A stretch of DNA of 64,000 nucleotides, taken from positions 59,725,740-59,789,739 of the forward strand of contig OY776134.1 of assembly GCA_963675135.1 (NCBI GenBank). Reading direction: 5' to 3'. The notes below the pieces were generated by a model, which saw nothing but the letters and a program-made list of their open reading frames with translations, was not told the DNA's origin and did not search any database. The number at the start of each line of letters is the position of its first letter. Position 1 is the stretch's first letter. Source of the stretch: Galeopsis tetrahit. Lineage: Eukaryota; Streptophyta; Magnoliopsida; Lamiales; Lamiaceae. This document shows, piece after piece, positions 12,401 through 24,913 of this stretch. Made by a program: the position numbers and the translations under genes.

Positions 12401-13282
12401 AATTTGAAGCCAAAAGCATCTGAACAAGATTTGGATGCATTTCTTCTTGGAGATCTTGAGGATGGTGATGATGGCCCAGGTACTCTAGTGAATGACCTAG
12501 TAAATAGCTAACTAAATTGGTTCAGCTGCTTTTGTTTGCTTTATTTCATCTTGAAATGACCACTTAAAAGCTGTCATTAATTTACTTCCCTTCATTTTTC
12601 CTTTTGCTTCTCTTACAAATTTTTTTGTACTTTTAGACTTCAAAATATCCTAATTTGCTTGTCACGTCTCCTTGTATGCATGACATGAAAAGCCACAAAC
12701 TATTCCCTTCTATGATGCAGACGTAGATTTTACCCAAAACAAAGTAAAAAACCTTCTAATTTCAGGCTCCTTTTGTTGGTGTACTCATTTTTGTTAGTAT
12801 TACATAAAAAAATGGATAAAGATATCCATTTCCAGTGCTTTTCAAATCATTGAACAAAAACAAGCTGACTTTCTCATGTGCTCTTCAATTCTAATGTAAT
12901 ATCCTAAAGCAATTTCGTGAAGATAACCCAAACCGATGTCTAAATATAAATAGCAGAGTAATCCATTCAGGAATTTATGAATGATATTCCATTTTCTTTT
13001 TTTAAGTAATTAGAGAAACTCAATTTGTAAGTTATTATTATTGTGTTTCATCCATTGTTTTCTAGCAAAAATCAGAGGTCAAACTTCAGGGTTCTCAATC
13101 TTAAAGCTCTGTAGTTGCATCTGCTGTTTGATTTTATCAATTTTCATTTATGAGTAAAACAAGACAATATCTCATTTAAATTGGCATGATTTCATGCATT
13201 TGTATCGTTCTCAATGATAGTATGCTGATTGGTTTTATGGTTTGTAGATGATGGCGACAATGGCTTCGATGATGATTTTTAA
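6449..13282 (+). CDS. BSD-domain-containing protein (five exons)
   Basis: Exons are 6449-6818, 9059-9159, 11358-11455, 12265-12479 and 13248-13282. All introns are GT..AG, and the joined frame is 819 nt, encoding 272 residues. The N-terminus (residues 1-95) is an Ala/Lys/Ser-rich helical region with two direct repeats of EASKRSKELAA. The BSD domain covers about residues 105-193 and is split over exons 1-4. It includes FQDFPLQ, the tryptophan of LTKWQ, LCPRVMKERKFW with the signature Phe-Trp pair at 176-177, and YFILVNSHVAPYE. The C-terminus is Lys/Glu-rich, then strongly acidic, ending GDNGFDDDF. BSD domains occur in TFIIH p62, synapse-associated proteins and DOS2-like proteins. This one belongs to the small plant group with an N-terminal amphipathic region, and its exact role is not evident. 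The start is the first ATG of exon 1. A possible AATAAA lies at about 13378. Confidence 0.9.
9866..10317. mobile_element. Tourist-like MITE in intron 2 of the BSD gene
   Basis: The left end is GGCTATGTTTGTTTATGG and the right end, on the opposite strand, GGGTATGTTTGTCTATGG. Both ends are flanked by TTA (9863-9865 and 10318-10320), the PIF/Harbinger target duplication. It is 452 bp long and lies in intron 2 (9160-11357). Confidence 0.8.
12105..12137. mobile_element. Stowaway right-end fragment in intron 3
   Basis: The sequence ends GGTGGGACGGAGGGAG followed by TA. No matching left terminus is visible upstream, so this is a truncated MITE. Confidence 0.5.
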
Positions 13283-14984
13283 GAAGATATAGCTTGGTGA
13301 GTGTAGCAACGTTTTTGTTGTTCAGTCTTGTTTACTTGGCAAACTGCAATAGCTTCTAAATTTAGTTACATTCTAGGAATAAATAATGCCTTAATGCCCC
13401 TTCTACTTTCAATTTTTTTGTTTTTGCCCCCTGTATTTTAGTTTCTAAGTTTTACCCTTGTACTTTCAATTTCTTGGTTTTTACCCCCTGTCTTTAAGTC
13501 TTACCCTCCTACACTTTCATTTATCTAACTTTTCCCCTCACTAACTAACCGTTTGTGTGTAAACTCCATGCTAAAAAACTAGTATTTGATTATACTTCAA
13601 AATATACTCAACTCTCATTAACGATGCATGTATTGTATGCACAAATGGTCATCGGAAGATCTTGATCATTTGTTCGTGCATTGTTCCTTCTTCCATCATC
13701 TTTGAAGTAGAGTGTTCGTGCATTTATAGCTGACACTGACTTTTTATACATCGTCAGAATGGTCAAAACGGGTAAGGCCCCATACCCATGAGGAAGGATG
13801 ACACCCATACCATGATAGTTTTAGAGTTCGATAAATGTATTTCTCTTTATGAAATCGAGGTACTTGTTTTTGCGTATTTTCTTTACCAGATGTTGTAGGT
13901 TTTTTCCCATTGAATACATGTCAGAAAATATTTGTGTAGGTTTTTCTCCAAACAATTCGGTTTCTACAACATCTGCAGATATGCAAATAAATATTTCCAT
14001 ATTTGCCAAATACTTTGCTGAAAATTTGGAGTCCTGGGTTTTTATTTGTAAAAGGAGTGGTAGAGAGAGAGAGAGGTTGTTTCCATCATAATGGCCTCAT
14101 GCATGGTGCATTAGAACTGCTATCCAGTTGTTACACATCAATTTGTTGGTAGCTGAAAAGTTGTGCATAGATAATCAGTTCATTCTTTGCCAATATGTAA
14201 AAGTAAATTGAAGGATCCTTGTTGTTTCTATTCATGGGACAGTAACTGTAGATATTGCTTTTATCGAATGGTGGTACTTGTAAGTTACGTCGATATCTGC
14301 TTACTTATCTCTCTGCTCATCTTGATAATGTATTTTATTCTGACCCATTGGCATAAAACCACAGGGGAGGAGAGGAGAATGAGAAAGAATGGAAGCCAAA
14401 AGCCAAGCAGGTCAGGTGAGGACAAGATTAGTAAATTCCGCCTTCTTTTGTTACTCTTTATTCTGGCTATTTTTCTATTCTATTTAGTCAAGGGGATAGG
14501 GAATTTCTTAACTCGAGGACTTGGATCTGAAAGAATTTCTTTTTTTTTCATATTCTTTTACATTCAATATAATCGTCTATCATTTGCCAATGTGAATCGT
14601 GTTTCTGCTATTTTAAAAACTTCATTCCTGTGTGAAATGTCGTGTCTGGCAAGTACACAACTTTTCAAGACCTTTTTTTTTGTACATTTAGTAAATTATT
14701 TATAAGATTTTTTTTTTTGTCTATATTATCAAAAGAATTTTGTGATTAGAATAGATTGTTGCTAAATAAATTTCCAGATTTACTAAAATGTTTATATTAT
14801 CCTTGTATGAAAATTACATAAATTGTGAATTACACTTATTTTTCTTTCTCATCATCTTCCTCCCCACAAAAAACATAAAAAATACTCATGGATAAATTAT
14901 ATTAACAAATGATTTGCAATTGAGTCTTCTTTGCCCAAGTCTAACTAGTCTACAAGAAGAAGGTTAAAAATGTATATTTGAGAT
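13283..14984. other. Intergenic between BSD gene and pseudouridine synthase copy A
   Basis: The first part is likely the 3' UTR of the BSD gene. At about 13388-13530 is a pyrimidine-rich stretch with four loosely repeated CCCCTxxACTTTCAATTT-type phrases. A 172-codon frame at 14187-14705 has no recognisable domain and the composition of AT-rich noncoding DNA, so I do not call it a gene. Confidence 0.4.
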
Positions 14985-17900
14985 TTATGTTGTCCTCCAC
15001 CATGGAGATCCAGCCTCGTAGGAGTGGTCTCCATCATCATCATTCCATGAAATCCTGAATGCTTGAAGACCAATACAACCAATTGGTACCTTTCCATGAT
15101 TTGCAATCCATTCTTGTATTACATCGTCACTCGGGTACTCCTTCTTCCCAAATGGATTCAATTCGGGATTTTTTGCCTCAGCAATAGCAGCCGACATATA
15201 CGCTGAGTCGCCCACAACAGGGGCGCCACAGGCAGCCAATTGTGCTCGAATCTGCACTCACCATATATTATCAAGTCAAGAAATCAAGCTAGTAGTGTTG
15301 AGTAAGTCTCTAGTACATCAGTTGCACCAAAACTATCCCTAAACATAAATAGGATTGTAACTGTTAAAGAAATCGAGCACAACATTATACTATATGATCC
15401 CTCAAATACAACCCCAATAGTTGAAGATCAGTGCGTACCTGGTGCGTCCGACCCGTTAAAAGATTGATTTTACACTCGTATGCAAAATCTTGAGTAGGCC
15501 ATCCACAATCCTCAACGTTATACTTGTCTTCAATTAATTTATTTGGCCAAGGGACCTTGTTGCATTCTAAGACCTCAAGTTGGCATAAGGGCCAACCATT
15601 GATGAAATCTGCATTCACCACGGTGCCTTTTAATTTGTATTGAAAACAAATTCAACCTGACATTCTTTTTTGTCAAAGAAAATCATACAGAGATAAAATT
15701 CTTACAACAAAATTGCAATAAATCTAATGAAATGGATACCTTCAGAAAGAAGACGGGGTGCTAAATTGACTGGACGCATGTAGTGTGTAACTAATCCAAC
15801 TGGTACAGGGGCAGCAGCTAGTGCAAGGTAAATCTTTTGAACCATTTTCTCCTGAGAAACAAAACCAGTTTTAACTTTTAAAGCTTATGTTTTTAAATTC
15901 CCAATTCGATACACAGACCATTCAAATTGTTGCAATTTTATCACATGAATTTATAAGCAATTTTTTCAAAGATTTCTGGATTCTACGTCAGTAACAGTTT
16001 CCGGAAAATAGTCATATGATATAATTGCAAAATTTAACACATATAATTGAAAAAATGTGAAAAGGTTGTGATTTATTTTGCAATAATAGCCAATGTTTGA
16101 AGAAGATCGTCCATAGGAGGATAAGGCTGATGAGCAACAGACCACTAAAGAATGTAAGAACTAAAGAAGTCTAAAACTAGAGTTTGCAATTTTCTCCAAA
16201 TAAAACTTAACGAATTTATTGGCCTGTTACGATCATACTCTTATTAGTTAAGCGAGAAAAAGAAAAGTATGTCACTAACCCTGATTTTGGCATGAAAAAC
16301 TGAGCAGTACTCCTTTGTTCTTGAAAATACTACACTGTAACAAAATATAGAAAATCAAAACTGTGCTTCAACAGTTATACAATATGCATCAAGTATAGTA
16401 CTTTAATCACCAGCCCTCGGTGCAATTGTCAATTTGGTGGGTAGTTTTCAATGGAGACTCTAATCCTAAGGCACGAGTAGCAAATGTAGCACAAGTTTCT
16501 TCAATATTGTCTGTGGTTCCTCCAACCTGAGCAGAGTCAGCACACGCTAAGCATCATAAGCATGCAACAGAATAACTTATAAAAATGGCTCATCAGAATT
16601 TCAAGGAACATTGAATTAAAAGAAAAAAAAAAAGTTTGGTTATTAAGGGATCAAATTTTGAAAAAAGAATAACTTTCACCTTGGCATAGATATTAATTAT
16701 AGCATACTAGCAGAAGATGTGCTCACTGAATTGATTTTTCAAGAATAATATTGTTAAGAAGTGAGCACTAAATTTCTTGTTTTGCAAAAGAAGAAAGACC
16801 AGTATGAAATTGTGGATATATCACACTGAGGAAACCATGGAACTGGCAAAATAAACATGTCTATTTATGGTAAGGAAAATAAAGCATTATTAAGATTGAA
16901 CAAGTTTCTTTCCTGATGAAATACAACATAAAACTTAGGGAAAGAGAGAGAGAGAGCTCAGAAACATGATCTAGTAAGCCAATCTCAAGAAAGAAGTGTC
17001 TAAACAAGCTATCTGGAAATATTAACCACATACTGATGTACCCGCTGGTTTGTCTAAGACAACATAGTTTTCAGTCACAGCAATAATTCGAGATCTCCAG
17101 TCAATCTCATAACACCTGATCAGAGAAGACATATAGAATTGTAAGATTAAACTTTTATACGAAACGAACATAAGTAATGAGCAAGGTGTGCATACATCTG
17201 ATGAATACCTTGGAAAGCGTTTTGGGTGTACATGAACTCGTAAGTAAGTTCCAGTTTCAACAAACTCATCAGTACGAGTTATGCGAAAAGTTTTTTGTGC
17301 TTCTCGAAGTGTCTTTCCTTTAACTGATGATCTTGTTCTGAGAAATGCTGGATCTGTAAATTCCTTGAAAGCTTTTATGTGCTCAGGTGTAGCACTTAGA
17401 GGAGGCTCTGGGTATACGAGAGCAAAAAATACTGCTCCAAAATGAATGAGGTCTGCAACAAATCTTCGGAGATGGAAGAGAAAGTACAAACTTACTCTCA
17501 TCAATATAAGTAAAACTTGGGTGCACCAGTTGCATCGTGCAACTGGTGCACAGCTAATAATGTTCAATAAAAATAACTAATATTGTTCAGTGAAAACAAC
17601 TAAAACTGATCAACTAATCCCTTAAAACAACTAAGTTGGGCATATCATTGCAAATGTCAAACCATTATTCAAGTGAAAGAAGAAATGGAACTCACAGGGG
17701 AGGAAGATCCAAAGCATTACTAATGTATTCAAGAACTGGGCCACCTTTTACGACAGCTAAGTGTTCCACTCTTGGAGGTCCGTTCTCAGATGGGCAAGGA
17801 AGAAGACGGCCATAAGGAGGATAGCTGAAAATAATAATTAGGCGCTGATGTAAACGTAATAAGTAAAGATATTGTACTCTCAAATATAATGTAAGCATTT

Positions 17901-18818
17901 AATACCAAATGAAAAATAAGTGTCATCACAAGAAATTTCATTGCCCATTCCAATTTGGCACTAGAAAAATTTAGGGGGCCGCTTGGTTCAAAATTCCCAT
18001 TACCATTCTCGTTAAAAGAATTTGAACCAAGCGTCCCCCTTAGATGTCATATCTATCTTTCATAAAATTGATAGTTATTCCCCTTTTCGTTCTAATAAGA
18101 CAGTTGGGTATTGAGGCTATGAAAAGATAAGGACGAAGATGACCATATATTATTATATACATTCCACAGTATGGATTTGGTAGCAGACAACAGCAACAAT
18201 TCAGGTTCTGGAATTTCACCTCCATGGTGATATTACATAATACAATGATTTCCTCAATTATTCAGTTTCTTCTGTTAAATAAGATATTTTAGGGGATTAT
18301 TTATGGATTTCGATAACTGTTACTCATATTCTTCTAAAAAGACTGCTTACCATGAATGGAAACGCACATACAAAACTACATAACTGAAGATGATAAATTA
18401 GTTGTTCTTCAAGTAATACAGATCGAGCTACAAATAGCACAAGGTACTTACTAGACGTAATTAATCATTCATTAGCGGATAAATACGACAATCTGAATGT
18501 AAGAAAAGTAATGGATTGAGACGGACGAAAATGTATAATTAACAAAAAAACGAGTAGTACGATGAGTGAAGTAATCACAGTCCAATGAATTTTCTTCATA
18601 AAATTTGAAAAGAAGAAGCAAGGAAGTGTTACGTACCTATTGTTTGAAGTAAGAATTGAAGCATCAGCAGTGGCAATAGATATGCAGCTAAAGTTTCTGC
18701 TTACGGCATTGAAGATTAGGTGTTTGTGGATATGCGTTAATGGGGAATGCGCGCGGACGAGGTTCATACAAAAGAAGCTGCGCTGGAAGGCGGGGGAGAC
18801 GATGGCGGAACTCGCCAT
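14985..18818 (-). CDS. RluA-family RNA pseudouridine synthase, plastid type (copy A, intact)
   Basis: Nine exons on the minus strand: 18818-18637, 17824-17696, 17463-17209, 17115-17034, 16526-16411, 16334-16280, 15851-15740, 15626-15439 and 15251-14985. All introns are GT..AG and phases match. The joined frame is 1386 nt, encoding 461 residues. Residues 1-60 are Ser/Ala-rich with few acidic residues, consistent with a transit peptide. The middle holds RTDEFVETGTYLRVHVHPKR, then VVLDKPAGTS. The catalytic motif HQIDNCTEG places the expected catalytic Asp at about 249. Conserved C-terminal motifs are TGRTHQIRAQLAACGAPVVG at the exon 8/9 junction and GLQAF.ISW. The protein closely resembles the plant family annotated as RNA pseudouridine synthase 6, chloroplastic, which isomerises uridine in structured RNA. 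The target RNA and localisation are inferred from the family. The start is the ATG of MASSA, aligned with copy B. Confidence 0.9.
17974..18039. mobile_element. 66-bp Tourist-type mini-MITE in intron 1 of copy A
   Basis: The ends are GGGGGCCGCTTGGTTCAAA and, on the other strand, GGGGGACGCTTGGTTCAAA, flanked by a perfect TTA on both sides. At the equivalent place in intron 1 of copy B (about 23201) the sequence reads AATTTAGATGTCAT with a single TTA, which is an empty site. Confidence 0.85.
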
Positions 18819-19289
18819 TATCACCCACTTTATTATCCTTCAATTGAATGAATGTGCAATGTATAATGTTATGGCTGCATTTTTCTGTTTCGGCATGTTC
18901 TGTATTTTATTTAACCGTACCACTAAATCGGAAAATAAACTGGAATATTGATTAATTTACGTCGAATTCTGCAAAAAAAAAAAAAAAAAAGTACGCATAT
19001 AGTGATATTAATTAATAAGAGGGTTAAATATAACAAGAAATTGCATCAGGTGTATGAAGAGCACCACTACCTAGGCCTTATACAACTTTTTGATACATAG
19101 ATTAAAGAATATGATAAAATAATAGTGGTAGTTAAGGAATAATTGTCGTTACAATCAAGACTTTTTCGTGAAATGCAATCTAATCTAAATATTTGAATAT
19201 TAACAAATAAATCATCAATTTAAAAAGAAATTGCAATTCAATCTTCTTTGCCCAAGTCTACAACAAGATCAAAAATGTATATTTGAGAA
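18819..19289. other. Spacer between the tandem pseudouridine synthase copies
   Basis: This holds the upstream region of copy A and the downstream region of copy B. An 18-base A run lies near 18973. A 23-bp stretch at 19058-19080 is identical to part of the tRNA-like fragment at 6143-6165. Confidence 0.5.
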
Positions 19290-22200
19290 TTATGTTGTCC
19301 TCCACCATGGAGATCCAGCCTCATATGAGTGGTTTCCATCATCATCATCCCATGAAATCATAAATGCTTGAAGGCCAATGCCAACAATTGGCTCCTTTCC
19401 ATGTTTAGCAACCCATTCTTGGATAACATCGTCACTCGGGTACTCCTTCTCCTTCCCAAATGGATTCAATCCGGGATTGTTTGCCTCAGCAACGGCAGCT
19501 GGCATATACATTGAGTCACCCACAAGAGGGGCGCCACAAGCAGCCAATTGTGCTCTAATCTGCAGTCACCATATACTGTCAAGTCAAGAAATCAAACAAG
19601 TGTATAGTAGGCTTCTAAAAGACAAACTCGATGGTGGGTGTTGTTTAATCAAATGTGTGTGTCCTTAACTCCTCTTTCCTCTTTCCGTAACTACCAAAAG
19701 GAATCACAATGGGTGAGCTATTTGCATCTTCAAAATTACTAAATATGCTTACAATTTGGTTAAACCTGCTCAAAAAAAAAATCTCTTATATCCTCAAAGA
19801 TGTTTTGTTTTCTAAAAGCTATCTCTTTCATATTAAATTGTTTCTCAACTAATTTACGATCTTGAAAAGTGAATAAATAATCCTACCTCTGATATATCAA
19901 GATTGGAAATTAGAAGAAAAACTAATTTAACACTTACAAGGGTACTTAGCATAAGAACATTTTTTTAAAATATAAACTCATTTGAAGGGTACTTTTGACA
20001 TATTTTAGCAGGTTTGACCAAGTAGTAATTGTATTTTAAAAAAATTGAGGGTGCAAATAGTGTCACCTTATGAATAAATCTATCCCTAAAAAGAAATAGG
20101 ATTGTAACCATTAAAAGAAATCAAGCACAACATTATACTATATGATCCCTCAAATATAAACCAATAGTTATAGAACAATACCTGGTGAGTTCGACCCGTT
20201 AAAAGGTTGATTTTACACTCATATGCAAAATCTTGAGTAGGCCATCCACAATCTTCAACTTTATACTTCTCTTCAATTAATTTATTTGGCCAAGAAACCT
20301 TGTTGCATTCTAAGACCTCAAGTTGGCATAAAGGCCAACCACTGATGAAATCTGCATGCACCACGCGCCTTTTAATTTATATTGAAAATAAATCAAACTT
20401 GACATTCTTTTTGTCAAAGAAAATCGACAGGAAAATAAGGGATCAAATTCTTACAACAAAATTGCATCAAATCCATCAAAATATTAATGATGAAATGGAT
20501 ACCTTCAGAAAGAAGTCGGGGTGCAATATTGACTGGACGCATATAGTGTGTAACTAATCCAACTGATACAGGGGCAGCAGCAAGTGCAAGATAAAGCTTT
20601 TTAACCATTTTCTCCTGAAAAATAAAACCAGTTTTAAAGCTTTTTTTTTTTTGGTTAATTGCAAAATAAATCACAATAATACAACATATGTTTTTAAAAT
20701 TCACAAGCAATTCTATCACGAGACTATTTTCCGGCAAGTTCTGCTGACGTGGCAGTTTTAGAAATTGCAAAAAAATTAAAAGGTTGTGATTAAATTGAAA
20801 TAATAACAAAAGATCGTGAATTTATATGCAATCTTTTCAAAGATTTTCCAGCTGCCACATCAGCATAAGTCGCCGGAAAATGTCTAATTATATAATTGCA
20901 AAACTCATATAGTCTATCTATTGAATTGCAAATTTATAAAACATGTGTTGTAATTAAAGTCTAAAACTAGAGCTTGCAATTTTCTCCAAATAAAACTTGA
21001 CGAATTAATTGCGCTTTTACGATCATACTCCTATTAGTTAAGCAAGAAAAAGAAAAGTCTGTCACTAACCCTGATTTTGGCATGAAAAACTGAGCAGTAC
21101 TCCTTTGTTCTTGAAAAGACTACACTGTAATAAAATAAAGAATATCAACACTGTGCTTCAACAGTTATACAATATGCATCAGGTATAGTACTTTCACTCA
21201 CCAGCCCTCGGTGCAATTGTCAATTTGGTGGGTAGTTTTCAGGGGAGACTCTAATCCTAAGGCACGACTAGCAAATGTTGCACAACATTCTTCTATATTG
21301 TCTGTGGTTCCTCCAACCTGAGCAGAGACAACACACGCTAAGCATCATAAGCATGCAACAGACTAACTTTAAAAAATGGCTTATCAAATTTTCAAGGGAA
21401 ATTGAATTAAAAGAAAAAAGAATAGCTTTCAACTTGTCATAGATATTGATTATAACATACTCGATGATTGAGCGTATTTGTGAATTTTAGCAGAAGATGT
21501 GCTCACTGAATTGATTTTTCAAGAATAATATTGGGACAGGGTCACAGAGCAGTGCAGTTCTAAAACCTAGGATAAATATTTCAGGACCAGACATAAAACA
21601 TAAGCTGTGAACTTTGGATTGAACTACAATGTAGCATATATGTGTTTGTAAGACAAAGTTGAGAATATTACTCAAATTGAACAAGTAAATTGCAAAATTG
21701 GTTCCGTATCTATTGAATGTTAGCAATTTTAGTCTCATAGGAATCAGTTTTCTCAAGTTCCATAATTTTTAAAATGCTGCATTTTAGTCCTACGTTACAA
21801 GATTTTGCACGTACCACTCATGTGGCATAATGAGACCTCAATATATTAATTTCAATTAAAAAATGAAAACAAATAAAAATTTAATAATCATCCTAAATCA
21901 AAAAAAGTTGTCAATATAGGAAAAAATTGCATCATTTTAATTTTTTTGAGACTTAATTGACAAAATTGATTTATACGAGGCTAGAATCTCCAACACCAAA
22001 TAGATATGGGACCAAGTTTGCAATTTTTTCCAAAATGAACACAATCACAGCCCTAATATACAAGAGTGAGCACTAAATTTCTTATTTTGCAAATGAAGGC
22101 TGGTATAAAATTGGGGATATGTCACACTGAGGAAACCATCGACCTGGCAAAATAAACATGTCTATTTATGGTAAGGAAAATAAAACATTATTAAGAGTGA

Positions 22201-23833
22201 AAGAGTTTCTTTACTGATGAAATACAACCTAAAACTTTGGGAGAGAGAGAGAGAGCTCAGAAACATGATCTAGTAAACCAATTTACAAGAAAGAAGTGTC
22301 TAAACAAGCTATCTGGAAATATTAACCACATACTGATGTACCCGCTGGTTTGTCTAAGACAACATAGTTTTCAGTCACAGCAATAATTCGAGATCTCCAG
22401 TCAATCTCATAACACCTGATCAGAGAAGATATGTAGAAATGTAAGATTATAAAAAATTGTTAAGCAAACCCCTAAGTAAGGAGCAAGGTGAACATAAATC
22501 TAATGAATACCTTGGAGAGCGTTTTGGGTGTACATGAACTCGTAAGTAAGTTCCAGCTTCAACAAACTCATCAGTACGAGTTATGCGAAAAGTTTTTTGA
22601 GCTTCTCGAAATGTCTTTCCTTTAATTGATGATCTTGTTCTGAGAAATGATGGATCTGTAAATTCCTTGAAAAGCTTTATTTGCTCAGGTGTAGAACTTA
22701 AAGGAGGGTCTGGGCATACAAGAGCATAAAATACGGCCCCAAAGTGAATAAGGTCTGCAACAAATCTTCAGAGACAGAAGAAAGACATGAAAATCAACCT
22801 CATCAATTAATACACACACACACACATATATATATTAAGTTTGGGCATATCATTGCAAATTTCAACCCATTATTTAAGTGAAAGTGGAGGAGGAGCAATG
22901 GAACTCACAGGGGTGGAAGATCCAAAGCATTACTTATGTATTCAAGAACTGGACCGCCTTTTATGACAACTAAGTGTTCCACTCTTGGAGGTCCATTCTC
23001 AGACGGGCAAGGAAGAAGGCGGCCATAAGGAGGATAGCTGAAAATTATAATTAGGCACTGATGTAAAGGTAATAAGTAAAGATATCAAACACACAAATAT
23101 AGTGCAAGTATTTAATATCAAACGGAAAAAAAAAGCTCCGGCTACAGATGTTTTAACAAGAAATTTCATTGTTCATTCCCATTTGGCACCAGAACAATTT
23201 AGATGTCATATCTACCCTTTTTTTAAATTGATATTATTCCCCTTTGTTCTAATAATAAGATAGTTGGCATTGAGGTCATGAAAAGACAAGGACGAATATG
23301 ACCACATGTAATGTAGTTTTGCTTAACCGAAGAAGATAAATTAGTTGATCTTCAAATAATATAGAGCCACAAATAGCACAAGGTACTTATTAGACGCACT
23401 TAATCATTCGTTAGCAGATAAATACGACATTCTGAATGAAGAAAACATGTATAAATAACAAAATACGAGCTAGTATAAGATAAGTGAAGTAATCGAAACT
23501 GTAATTGTGTTCCAATCAATTTTCTTCTTCCTGTAACTCAGCAAATTTGAAAAAGAACAAGCAAGAAATTGTTAAGTACCTATTGTTAGAAGTAGGAATT
23601 GAAACATCCGTAGTGAAATCAGCTGTCGCAGTAGATGTGCAGCTGAAGTTTCTGCTTACGGCATTGAGGTTGAGGTGTTTATGGAAATGCTTGAAAGGGG
23701 AATGCGTAGAGACTAGCGCGCGGGCGAGGTTCAGAGAAAAGAAGTTCCGGTGGAAACTGGTGGTGAATAAAAGTGAGGAGACAATACTACCGCCGGAGAT
23801 TGAAGAGAAGGCCGAGATGGCGGAACTCGCCAT
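19290..23833 (-). pseudogene. RluA-family RNA pseudouridine synthase copy B, frameshifted in exon 8
   Basis: Nine exons parallel copy A: 23833-23580, 23037-22909, 22765-22511, 22415-22334, 21317-21202, 21124-21070, 20614-20503, 20368-20182 and 19559-19290. All splice sites are conserved. Exon 1 is 72 nt longer than in copy A, giving a longer Ser/Thr-rich leader. Exon 8 is 187 nt against 188 in copy A. At its start, copy A has GGCACCGTGGTG and copy B has GGCGCGTGGTG, a net loss of one base. The shifted frame meets TAG at 20312-20310, leaving about 353 residues. These keep HQIDNCTEG (Asp about 273) but lose TGRTHQ and all of exon 9. No alternative acceptor nearby restores the frame. Exon 9 itself is open to its normal stop, so the lesion looks recent. 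A sequencing error at this base cannot be excluded. Confidence 0.75.
21534..22066. other. Roughly 530-bp insertion in intron 4 of copy B
   Basis: Intron 4 of copy A runs directly from AAGAATAATATTG to GAGTGAGCACTAAATTT-like sequence. In copy B about 530 bp of unrelated AT-rich sequence lies between these points. I could not define inverted repeats or a target duplication, so its class is unknown. Confidence 0.5.
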
Positions 23834-23922
23834 TATCAGCCACTTTCCGAACGGGTTTATCGGCGAATTAAAAATGTGGCCGGGTTGGTAAGTTGAATGT
23901 GTAATGTGTGAGTTATATAAAA

Positions 23923-24285
23923 GGGACTAAAATTTTTAGTCCTTTAAGTTGGACTAATTTTGAATTTGGTCCTGATGTAATACACATTTTGATTTTGGTC
24001 CCATAAGTTGGTCGAAATTTTGAATTCAGTCCAATTACTACCATTGTAGGTAAATAAACCGGTCAAATTCTTAGCTCGTGTGCAATTCAAATCAAATGTG
24101 AATTTGCTCATGTGGAGAAAAATGCAAAAATCAATGGATTTGATCTATTTATTTACCTCAAATTGTAGTAATTGGACTGAATTCAAAATTTCGACCAACT
24201 TATGGGACCAAAATCAAAATATGCATTCCATTGAGACCAAATTCAAAATTAGTCCAACTTAAAGGACTAAAAAAACTTTAATCCC
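23923..24285. mobile_element. MULE-type fold-back MITE with perfect 9-bp target duplication
   Basis: The left end is GGGACTAAAATTTTTAGTCC and the right end, on the opposite strand, GGGATTAAAGTTTTTTTAGT. The arms pair over about 150 bp, for example TTAAGTTGGACTAATTTTGA on both. TATATAAAA flanks both sides exactly (23914-23922 and 24286-24294). The element ends 89 bp upstream of the start codon of copy B, inside its probable promoter. Confidence 0.9.
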
Positions 24286-24643
24286 TATATAAAATATAGG
24301 TATCACTTATTATCGTGAAAATATTGAAACATTAAAAATTTATGAAAATATTTATAAAATAAGATTTAATGATAAATTTTTAATACATAAATTTTACAAA
24401 ATAGTTTAATAAATTTTATTCGTATTTTTTAAAATTTATACGGTATAAAAAACAGTTTATTTTTTATATTTTTCAATGTTTTTTTTCAATATTTTACCCA
24501 TATTACACAATATTATAATTGTATATTGATATTTATCAATCATTTGTATTTTTTAAAAAATATTGTTGAATTGTCCTTCTTCTCAATATCGATATGACCA
24601 TAAAAATTAAAGATATATTTTTGAATATTTTCGTTTTTTATTA
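24286..24643. other. AT-rich intergenic DNA
   Basis: Very AT-rich, with no gene or repeat termini visible. Confidence 0.4.
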
Positions 24644-24913
24644 CTCCCTCCGTCCCACAGGAATTTGCACATTTTTTATATATGGATGTCCCATACCAAT
24701 TTACACACTCCATAAAAGGAAGTATCTTCACAGCCCTCACCCTTGAAATATACTCATATTTACCCATATGACATTACATTTCCACGCTCAATCTACTTTT
24801 TACTTTACTTTATTTATAAAAGTTTACAAAACTACCCCTCAAAACATCAATCATTACACATTTCTTAAAATGTGTGCCGGTCAAAGGGTGCAAGTTCCTC
24901 CGAGACGGAGGGA
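24644..24913. mobile_element. Stowaway-like MITE
   Basis: The element starts CTCCCTCCGTCCCACAGG after TA and ends GAGACGGAGGGAG before TA. It is 270 bp long and of the same family as 2828-3099. Confidence 0.85.

Noticed and set aside
14187..14705. 172-codon plus-strand frame
   Set aside because: Hydrophobic and low in complexity, no recognisable domain, and no conserved splice or start context. It probably reflects AT-rich DNA.
18819..18824. Upstream start of copy A at 18824
   Set aside because: The codon there is GTG. The first ATG is at 18818, which aligns with the MASSA start of copy B.
18640..18951. Plus-strand frame opposite exon 1 of copy A (and the equivalent at 23505-23891)
   Set aside because: It is the antisense shadow of the conserved exon 1 of the pseudouridine synthase.
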